Part shown: piece by piece, positions 56,327 to 64,000 of the stretch
How positions within the stretch are numbered: position 1 is the stretch's first letter
How the letters are laid out: the number at the start of each line of letters is the position of its first letter
NCBI GenBank assembly: GCA_030411725.1
Contig: MU839839.1
Location: forward strand, 558,001-622,000
Origin: Echria macrotheca
Lineage: Eukaryota > Ascomycota > Sordariomycetes > Sordariales > Schizotheciaceae
DNA: 64,000 nt
Reading direction: 5' to 3'
The notes under the pieces: generated by a model
What the model was told of the DNA's origin: nothing
Databases searched by the model: none
What the model saw: the letters and a program-made list of their open reading frames with translations, nothing else
Program-made: the position numbers and the translations under genes

Positions 56327-59259
56327 ATGTCGAAGAATTGGGCATCCACGCTGAGACTGCCCAAGTCGACATTTCCGTATGTTTTGTCGGCCTCTCAAAA
56401 CCGATCCCCTCAAAAAACTGACAACTTCAAAAATCCAGACCGCGTCCGCTCCCGCAGCACCGCGACCGCTACATCCAACGATGCGCCGACGACCTCTACA
56501 AGTGGCAGGCCGCCCACCGCCCTTCCGGTGATGTTTTTGTCTTGCACGACGGCCCGCCCTACGCCAACGGCGAGCTGCACGCCGGCCACGCGCTCAACAA
56601 GATCCTCAAGGACATGATCCTGCGCGTGCAGGTCCAGCGCGGCCGCCGCGTCGAGTACACGCCGGGATGGGACTGCCACGGCCTGCCGATCGAGCTCAAG
56701 GCCGTCGGTGCCGCCGAGGGCAAGACCATGCCCCCCGCGTCGGTGCGGCGCGCCGCCCGCCGGCTCGCTGCGAAGACGGTGCTCGCGCAGATGAAGAGCT
56801 TCCGGTCGTACGGCGTCATGGGCGACTGGGAGGGGCGGTGGACGACGATGGATGCGGACTATGAGGTGCGCCAGCTGCGGTTGTTCCGGCGCATGGTGGC
56901 CAAGGGGCTGGTTTATCGCAAGTACAAGCCGGTCTACTGGTCGCCTTCGTCGGGGACTGCGCTGGCTGAGGCCGAGCTGGAGTATAATGAGGAGCATGTC
57001 TCGAGGGCCGCGTATGTGAGGTTTCCTGTGGTCGGGGAGTATAGGGAGACGCTGGGGCTGGAGGGGTTCAAGGGGAGGTTGTATGCTGTTGTCTGGACGA
57101 CTACGCCGTGGACGCTCCCTGCGAACAGGGCGATTGCCGTGCATGATGACCTGGTGTATCATGTCGTCCGGGTCGGTGATGATGCGGTGTTGGTGGCTGA
57201 TGGGTGTCTGGAAAGGGTCGCCCGGATCTTGCTTGGAGAGGGCACGGCACCGGTAATTCTCGCGACGGTACCCGGGAACCGGCTCGCTGGGTTGCAATAC
57301 ACCAATCTGCTGAGGGGGAAGCAGGCGGCGCCTCAGCCTTTCATCCATGGGTCGTTTGTCACGGCTGATTCTGGCAGCGGACTTGTCCACTGTGCTCCGG
57401 GACACGGCTTTGACGACTATCTGGCCTGCAACGCGCTGGGGATACCCGTTTCCGCCCCGGTCGACAACGATGGGCTGTTTACCGAGGAGGCGTTCCCTGA
57501 CGACCCCGGACGGCTCACGGGTCTGTCTGTTCTCCACGAGGGCGGTCCTGCCGTCCTGGGGCTTCTCGGGGATGATGTTCTAGACGTCCATGAGTACCGC
57601 CACAAGTATCCGTACGACTGGCGGACCAAGCAGCCCATCATCATTAGAGCTACTGCCCAGTGGTTTGCCGATGTGGCTTCCATCAAGCAACACGCCCTGG
57701 ACGCGCTCGACGAGGTGCGCTTCATCCCCGAGGCGGGCAAGACCAGGCTCGAGGCTTTCGTCAAGGGCCGCAGCGAGTGGTGTATCTCGCGGCAGCGAGC
57801 GTGGGGCGTGCCGATTCCGGCTCTGTATGATGCCGGCGGTAACGCCGTCATGACGGAGGAGACTCTGGACCATATCATCTCGGTCATTCAGGAGCGGGGG
57901 ACAGATGCCTGGTGGGCCGACGATGAGCATGATCCGGCGTGGATTCCCGCGTCTTTGGGGGATCCGGCTGATTACACCCGCGGAAAGGATACCATGGACG
58001 TCTGGTTTGACAGCGGTAGCAGCTGGTCCCAGATGGACCGACAGGCGGATTTGTATCTCGAGGGTTCCGACCAGCATCGCGGATGGTTCCAGTCGAGCCT
58101 GCTCACGCGCGTGGCTGCCATGGCGGACCAGCACTCGAGCACAACGGCGGTCGGGTTGTCGCCTTTCAAGACGCTCATTACACATGGATTCACGCTGGAC
58201 AAGGACGGCAAGAAGATGTCCAAGTCACTTGGGAACATCATCTCAGCAGATCAAGTCATGGACGGATCCCTTCTTCCCCCGCTCAAGACCAAGAAGAAGG
58301 GCGGAAACGCGCCGCCCGTCCGTGACGCTCTCGGTCCGGATGCTCTCCGGCTGTGGGTGGCGGGCAGCGATTACACAAGAGACATCGTGCTCGGCGAGCC
58401 CGTCCTCAAAGCGATCCACCAATCTCTGGTCAAATACCGCACCATCATCAAGATGCTGCTCGGCTCCATGCACGAGTCGGCGCGGACCGCGCCCCTCACG
58501 GCGCTGGACCACATCGCGCTCGTCCAGCTGAAGGACGTCATGGCCGAGGTGGCCGCGCACTATAATAATCATGAATTCAACAAGGCCATCGGGAGCATCA
58601 ACCACTGGGTCGCCAACGACCTGTCGGCTTTTTATTTGGAGGCGCTCAAGGACAGGCTCTACTGCGCCGACGGCGGCGGCGTGCTCGAGCCTATCTTCAT
58701 GGGGTTCCTGCGGATGCTGGCGCCGATTACGCCGCTGCTGGTTGAGGAGGCGTGGGAGCACCGGCCCGCCTGGTTGCAGCAGCAGCAGGATTCTGTATCC
58801 GACCCTCATCATCCCCTGCGCCAGCTTTATTCAGAGCCCGTGATTGATCCCGCGCGTTTGTGTCTCGACGAGGAGGAGCTGCGCAAGGCCGTGCCGGTGC
58901 TGATGCGCACGCACGCGGCTATCAAGGCGGCGTCGGAGGAGGCGAGGGTGAATAAGTGGCTTGGGTCGTCGCTGGGGTGTTCTGTCGTGCTGCAGGTCGA
59001 GGACGAGGACGCGCTCGGCGTGCTGAGGAGGTTTGCCGACGAGCTGGAGACTATGTTTGTGGTCTCGTCGGTGGGCGTTAATGTGCATGTTCCGGCTGAG
59101 AACGAAGTTGCGTGGAGGGTGGCGCATGAGTTTGAGCTCGGGAGGGTGTGGGTGCTCCCGCCTGGGCGGGCGAAGTGTGTGAGGTGTTGGCGGTATGTGG
59201 CGCCGGTGGAGGATGGGCTTTGTAGGAGGTGTGAGGAGGTGGTTGAGGGGGTGGATTAG
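56327..59259 (+). CDS. Isoleucyl-tRNA synthetase, mitochondrial (class I)
   Basis: It charges mitochondrial tRNA(Ile). Exon 1 is 56327-56376, the intron 56377-56438 (62 bp, GTATGT donor) and exon 2 56439-59259, giving 956 aa. The short N-terminus (MSKNWASTLRLPKSTFP) is basic and acid-free, as for a presequence. The HIGH-type motif appears as GELHAGH (residues 61-67) after HDGPPYAN. The editing CP1 domain and the WDCHGLP and KMSKS (residues 609-613) motifs are intact. The C-terminus ends with a CX2C...CX2C zinc ribbon (about residues 930-953), a feature of bacterial-type and mitochondrial IleRS but not of the cytosolic fungal enzyme. The upstream micro-frame at 56310 may lower initiation. Confidence 0.95.
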
Positions 59260-60174
59260 CTTTTTATCATCTGTAATGATAGCGGTGCGTGTATAGAGTA
59301 GATGTAGAGTATATGGGTGGTTGCTGGTGGTGGGAATAGATGGATACCCCCTTTCTCTCTAGTTACTTGACCGTCGACAGATTAGGTATTTATGGCTACT
59401 TGCTTACTACCTAACTAGAAAAAGAATCAGCAAAACCATACCCCCCTTACAGCAAAATTGTCTCCCAGAGAGGATCAATATTTCCACAGCATCGGTCCCG
59501 TGCGTTGACTAGACATCCCAAAAGATGCAGAGATCGGAAGACGTTACAGCTCTCCAAACATCACCGGGTCATCGCTGTCCTGAGATACTATAGAATCAAT
59601 ATAACTACTACTACAGCTTCAACTCGTCATGAACGATCTGATCCAAAGGTCCGCACACGCCAACATCCTCGTGGTTCTCGCCTAAGAAAGCCCTGAAGCT
59701 CGGGAATGATGCGCAGAGACCCAGCGCCATGATCTTGACCAGGATATAGAATAGTTCATGCCTCTCGGTCAAAGCTGGTGACAGTCTCGAGATATTTTCC
59801 TGCATTCACCTCGAGGCTCGCGAGGTCAACACGCGTGGGCTACGGGGGTGTTGGCCGAGCATGTATGTGTAAGGGGCAGGGGAAAAAGGGGGCCAGTAAA
59901 AGCGTCAGGACGAAGGCTTTCATGATAATGATAATGATGATGATGATGAGTTTCAATGTCGGAATAGTTGCCTTCATTACATACAAGGTCCAATATAAAC
60001 GGGGTATCTGAGTTTGTCTTTATATTGCTTTTTTCAACCACGAGACGCTCTCTCACCGAGCTGATCAATCTTGTTGGTAGTTCAGAGAGCCTCGAGCCAA
60101 TTTCAGCCGAGGCCGATATCGTATGTATGGATTTATCCAATGCGACAACACCGGCTCGTTGGTTCCACGCTCAT
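59260..60174. other. Intergenic, no firm gene
   Basis: This is the 3' side of the IleRS gene and the region up to a TATA box at 60175. Two short minus-strand frames (59611-59805 and 59826-60140) have protein-like stretches but lie in different frames. The second has no ATG, so I do not call a gene. An ATG/ATGATG-rich run lies near 59925-59950. Confidence 0.45.
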
Positions 60175-60181
60175 TATAAAA
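60175..60181 (+). promoter_or_regulatory. TATA box of the small secreted-protein gene
   Basis: TATAAAA lies 84 bp upstream of the ATG at 60265, followed by a CT-rich leader and an A-rich start context (ACACAAAGATG). The spacing is typical for a fungal promoter and supports the short gene downstream. Confidence 0.5.
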
Positions 60182-60264
60182 CCAGTTGTTTACCTGTTGG
60201 TTCGGTCGACATCTTCGCGTCCTTCCTCATCTATTTCACCACCATATACATTCACTACACAAAG

Positions 60265-60540
60265 ATGCGCCCAGCAGTCATCAGCCTCACCATCGCGGCA
60301 ATTGGCGTTTCCGTCGTCTTCTTACCCGCCGACATACCCATCTTGTCAGATTTCGAGTGGTGGACGACACCACAGCTTCGAAGCTCGGTGGTGTATACGT
60401 GCACGTCATTCTCGGGCGCCGACTCGCTGTGTCGCGTCGTCCTGCACTACCGAGTCAGTCCGGCTGTCGCCAATGAAGATTACAGGTGCACATTATTGGG
60501 GGCTGGTGCGGCAGCTGCGGTTGTGGCCATGAGAATTTGA
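60265..60540 (+). CDS. Candidate small secreted protein, 91 aa
   Basis: The frame encodes a hydrophobic N-terminus (MRPAVISLTIAAIGVSVVFL) that resembles a signal peptide or membrane anchor, with a possible cleavage region around residues 20-25. A mature part of about 65 residues follows, with three cysteines (YTC, LCR, RCT) and a Gly/Ala-rich end. A TATA box, pyrimidine-rich leader and good start context precede it. No homolog is recognised. A splice site just after GAAGATTACAG could change the last residues. The gene is short, so the call rests mainly on promoter context and the leader peptide. Confidence 0.4.
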   Translation: MRPAVISLTIAAIGVSVVFLPADIPILSDFEWWTTPQLRSSVVYTCTSFSGADSLCRVVLHYRVSPAVANEDYRCTLLGAGAAAAVVAMRI

Positions 60541-60989
60541 CTTTTGTTTTTTGGTTTACTAGTCGGGAACGAAGGAAAGACGAGACATGAGAACGAAGGG
60601 GCGGACAAGCTGTCTTTGTCTCGCTATTGTGTTAGTGAGTCGGTTGGAATGGGTTTTACTTTTCTTGAATTTCAGGAAAACTTAAATGATAGGGTTGGCA
60701 GGTCACCCATGAAATATGAGTTCCATCTTGGTGGGACACTATTCAAGTGTCATCCTTAGAACGGCTTCCGTTCCGTCAGTTGCCTGTAATTCAGTGAGCT
60801 TCAGCTGTCCAATGAGACGCTCGTAACAAGACTCAAGCTCCCAAGCCGCTGCGCTGCGGGGCGGGAATCCCAAACTTTTTCTCGCCGCGATTGACCGCCA
60901 AAATTTCCAATTCCCATCCCATGGGCAGAATATCTCGACACGAACATTGCGCCGTTCAACCAGCCCAATCCATCTTATAACCCACCGAA
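60541..60989. promoter_or_regulatory. Upstream region of ROK1
   Basis: This is 449 bp ahead of the ROK1 start. A CCAAT box lies at 60809-60813, about 180 bp upstream of the ATG. No other feature was supported. Confidence 0.45.
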
Positions 60990-63269
60990 ATGGACATTTT
61001 CAAGGTCCTCTCGCGGGGTATCAAACCCACCCAATCCAAAAGGTCGGCACAGGCGGCGGCATCTACGACCACCAACACGGCCAGCGCAGGGTCAACATCC
61101 GCAAAACCAGCAGCTGCGACGACGACAGTATTGCCCTCTGCCGGCGCACGTCCAAATCCCCAGCTCTACCACGATGAGATCCCCGGCGCGAGCCAGCGGG
61201 GCAAGAAGCGAAAGAGGAAGGGGAGCAAGAAGACGGACGACGATGCAGTCCCGGAAAACGAGGACGGGGATGTGAGCGATGGCGATGTCGACTTCTTCGC
61301 GCCGAAGGAAGAGCAGAAAGACTCCCAAACAAACCGGGTAGTGGACGAGGACGAGGTGCAACAGAAGAAGCGCAAACCGAAATTGCTCGACCGCGAGGAA
61401 TGTCGCGCCGTTTTGCGCTCGCATCGGTTGAAGTTTACGGTTCTCTCCGGGTCGGGGGTTGGCGGAGAAGAAGACGAGCCCGCGAGGAAGAAAGTCAAGG
61501 GGAAGAAGAAGGGAGACAAACGGGAGGAGGATGACGATAAAAAGGGGAAGAAGGAGAAACTGCAGGTTTATCCGCAGCCGCTGCGCGCGTTCGGCGAGCT
61601 GAGGTATACGTACGACTTGCACACTACTGTCTCCGACAATATTGTTCGTCAGGGGTTCCGCGTGCCGACAGAAGTCCAAATGGGCAGTCTGCCGCTGCTG
61701 CTGCGGCCGGGTATGGCGCTGGGGGATGCCGAGGTCAATGTCGAGCGGGGTGTGGATTTTCTTGGTATTGCGCCGACGGGGAGTGGCAAGACGATTAGCT
61801 TTCTAATTCCGGCGATTGATGGGATACTCAAGAGGCGCCGCGAGGGCGACGAGGAGCATGTTATGGAGGCTGTTGTGGTGGCGCCGACGAGGGAGCTGGC
61901 TTCGCAGATTGTGAATGAGGGGCGGAAGTTGGCCATTGGGACGGGCGTGAGGGTTGTTTTGATGAAGAGGAGCTTGAGGCTTGCGGCCGAGGATCTGGCC
62001 AAGGGCGAGGAGCACGAACAAGAAGACAATGAAGACGAAGAGAGTGGGGAGAGCGAGGCGGAAGAGAGCGAGGGGTCCGAGGATGAGCACGATCAGGGTG
62101 CCAAACCCGTTGCCAAAGTCGATATTCTCGTGACAACACCAAAGATTCTACTCAACTTCCTGTCGGGCGAAAAGGCTCCTGGAAAAAAGGTCACGGTCAG
62201 GAAAGCAATGCCCTCGGTCAGATCGCTCATCCTAGACGAGGCTGATGTTCTGCTCGACCCGCTGTTCAGGAAACAAACAATGGCTATCTGGCGAGCGTGC
62301 ACCAACCCCGACCTCAACTTGACGTGCTGGTCTGCCACCATGGCCTCCAACATTGAGTCCCTCGTCGCCAAGGAGCTGGAGAAACGCTCCAAGCGCGTCG
62401 GGGTCACCCGTCCCCTGATCCGTCTGGTCGTCGGCCTCAAGGACACGGCCGTCCCGAACATCACACACAAGCTGACCTACACGGCCACGGAGCAGGGTAA
62501 ACTCCTCGCGCTCCGACAACTACTCCATCCCGTATCGAGCGCCGACTCGGGTCCGCCGCTGCGTCCGCCCTTCCTCGTCTTCACACAGACCATCGAACGC
62601 GCACAGGCGCTCCACGACGAGCTCCAGTACGACATACCCCTCGAAGCGGGCGGTTCGGCGCGCGTGGCAGTTCTACACTCGTCACTAGGCGACTCGGCGC
62701 GGTCCAAGATCATGGCGCGCTTCCGCGCAGGCGAGGTGTGGGTGCTGATCACGACGGACGTGCTCGCGCGCGGCGTCGACTTCGCCGGCGTCAACGGCGT
62801 GGTGAACTACGACGTGCCCGGCTCGGCAGCGGCCTACGTGCACCGCGCCGGCCGGACAGGACGCGCCGGCCGCGAGGGCGGCGTCGCCGTCACGTTCTAC
62901 ACGAAAGACGACATCCCGTTCGTCAAGAGCGTGGCGAATGTGATCGCCGCGAGCGAGAAGCAGGCTTCCAAGACGGGGACCGAGGGCGCGACGGTGCAGA
63001 AGTGGCTGCTGGATGCGCTGCCCAAGGTGGCGAAGGAGGATAAGCGCAAGTTGAAGGTCAGGGGGGTCGAGTCGAGGAGGCAGGGCGGCAAGGCGTCGAT
63101 TACGACGAAGAGTACGTGGGAGAGGCGGAGGGAGAATAATCGGCTTGGTGCTATTGAGGCTAGTAAGCGGAGGAAGAGGATGGCTGCTCAGTCTGCTGTT
63201 GGCGATGCGGAAAGGGATGGGGATGGGGAGGGGGGTGAGGCGGAGGAGTGGAGTGGGTTGGAGGACTGA
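60990..63269 (+). CDS. ATP-dependent DEAD-box RNA helicase Rok1
   Basis: Nucleolar helicase needed for early 18S rRNA processing and small ribosomal subunit assembly. It is a single exon of 759 aa from the ATG at 60990; the start MDIFKVLSRGIKP is typical of Rok1. The N-terminal 200 residues are highly charged with Lys-rich nuclear signals. Motif I is APTGSGKT (261-268), motif Ia PTRELASQI, motif II DEAD (416-419), motif III SAT and motif VI HRAGRTGR (618-625). An acidic Glu/Asp/Ser insert (about residues 345-370) sits between motifs Ia and Ib and is longer than in yeast. The tail is Lys/Arg-rich. All catalytic residues are present. Confidence 0.95.
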   Translation: MDIFKVLSRGIKPTQSKRSAQAAASTTTNTASAGSTSAKPAAATTTVLPSAGARPNPQLYHDEIPGASQRGKKRKRKGSKKTDDDAVPENEDGDVSDGDVDFFAPKEEQKDSQTNRVVDEDEVQQKKRKPKLLDREECRAVLRSHRLKFTVLSGSGVGGEEDEPARKKVKGKKKGDKREEDDDKKGKKEKLQVYPQPLRAFGELRYTYDLHTTVSDNIVRQGFRVPTEVQMGSLPLLLRPGMALGDAEVNVERGVDFLGIAPTGSGKTISFLIPAIDGILKRRREGDEEHVMEAVVVAPTRELASQIVNEGRKLAIGTGVRVVLMKRSLRLAAEDLAKGEEHEQEDNEDEESGESEAEESEGSEDEHDQGAKPVAKVDILVTTPKILLNFLSGEKAPGKKVTVRKAMPSVRSLILDEADVLLDPLFRKQTMAIWRACTNPDLNLTCWSATMASNIESLVAKELEKRSKRVGVTRPLIRLVVGLKDTAVPNITHKLTYTATEQGKLLALRQLLHPVSSADSGPPLRPPFLVFTQTIERAQALHDELQYDIPLEAGGSARVAVLHSSLGDSARSKIMARFRAGEVWVLITTDVLARGVDFAGVNGVVNYDVPGSAAAYVHRAGRTGRAGREGGVAVTFYTKDDIPFVKSVANVIAASEKQASKTGTEGATVQKWLLDALPKVAKEDKRKLKVRGVESRRQGGKASITTKSTWERRRENNRLGAIEASKRRKRMAAQSAVGDAERDGDGEGGEAEEWSGLED

Positions 63270-64000
63270 TACCCTGTCTGTTAGACTGTAGATTGACAAT
63301 GAAGTGTTGTATCATGTGTGTTCTTGGCGGTTCTGTGATGTGATTTAATGGGTCAAGGTTGAGAGGTGTATATGTATTGTACCGCCGTCCAAACCCTGAT
63401 AGACTACCAACCAGATGCCGTGCTGGCAACGGGGGAGGGATACGTCGAGTCGATTATGCAAAAAGAAGGTCGCTGGCGGACTGAAAAATCTAGATATAGA
63501 GAGCAAGGATATGTAATGTGTGTGGGGTGGTAGATATACTCCTCTTAGACAACCCAAGTAGATATAAAGTCTATTGCTCAGTCCACAAGGTGGCATATAT
63601 GTCTGTTGCGAGACGCAAACTACAAGTTCCAACCAAAGCCGGGCTGTGGAGGTGTCTGGACTGATTGAAAAATACATTTACTGGTGGTGAGATACGTATA
63701 TGTATGAGTTGGGTGAGGTATCTTGTTGACCACTTCACGTCTGTGACATACCACTGCTGATTCGATTGGATACCTATGTTTGGGGTTGTGGCTGACCTTC
63801 GAGTAGTAACCGTGGTTATGCATTGTATTGTGAAGGCGAAGGTGGGTAGGTAGTGTATCATTCGCCTTGCCTTGGGCGTTGACAACACCATGGAAGGACG
63901 GAACAAGCAGACGGCACTGACTTGAGTTCTTGTTATTGGTCAAATCGGACTTCATTAACCTTCCAAGCCAGTGTAATATAAGACCAGGAAAGCTCCCACC
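63270..64000. other. Right-end intergenic sequence
   Basis: This is the 3' region of ROK1 and following sequence with only short minus-strand frames without recognisable content. A neighbouring gene may begin beyond the window edge. Confidence 0.5.

Noticed and set aside
59611..60140. Two minus-strand frames with protein-like stretches
   Set aside because: They are in different frames without a convincing intron, and the upstream one lacks an ATG.

Overview
The window is nuclear DNA of a filamentous ascomycete (Pezizomycotina, probably Sordariomycetes). The evidence is a set of clear fungal orthologs split by short spliceosomal introns (about 45-170 bp, GT-AG, often GTAAGT/GTATGT donors), a WC-2 photoreceptor partner, CT-rich 5' leaders, and one 5.7-kb AT-saturated block with the look of repeat-induced point mutation (RIP). 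No prokaryotic, organellar or CRISPR features were seen. The closest species cannot be named from the sequence alone.

Left part (1-20 kb): no gene before 4.1 kb; then a large F-box protein (4096-7326 +), mitochondrial lysyl-tRNA synthetase (8726-10474 -) divergent from TIM10 (11047-11505 +), an STB6-like Sin3-associated protein (11876-14572 -) divergent from the GID-complex E3 subunit RMD5 (15253-16714 +), and a UPF0658 Golgi membrane protein (18035-19233 -).

Mobile-element island (20.9-28 kb): a 650-bp hAT-like non-autonomous element with 45-bp terminal inverted repeats (TIRs) and an 8-bp target duplication lies just left of a roughly 357-bp Tc1/mariner-type (pogo/Fot1-like) MITE with TA target duplication. 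The MITE is split by a complete 5.69-kb LTR retrotransposon flanked by the 5-bp duplication TTCTT. The retroelement is heavily mutated, has no open frames, and reads right to left, judged from a polypurine tract and a relic CCHC zinc knuckle.

Middle part (28-44 kb): the PP4 regulatory subunit PSY4/PP4R2 (28289-30082 +), RAD50 (31079-35110 -) divergent from wc-2 (36673-38119 +), a small DUF7721-like protein (39386-40149 +), mitochondrial D-lactate dehydrogenase (40374-42433 -) and the outer-membrane assembly subunit SAM37 (42916-44161 -).

Right part (44-64 kb): a 10.8-kb stretch in which no gene could be recognised, then a conserved-looking nuclear protein of unknown function (54941-56096 -) divergent from mitochondrial isoleucyl-tRNA synthetase (56327-59259 +), a candidate small secreted protein (60265-60540 +) and the DEAD-box ribosome-biogenesis helicase ROK1 (60990-63269 +).

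Five of the fifteen genes act in mitochondria (two aminoacyl-tRNA synthetases, TIM10, SAM37, D-LDH); the rest cover DNA repair, light sensing, protein turnover and ribosome assembly. I found no convincing new multi-gene system. The least ordinary items are the nested transposons with an outward-fading mutation gradient, the large Cys-cluster F-box protein, and the gene-poor 10.8-kb interval.
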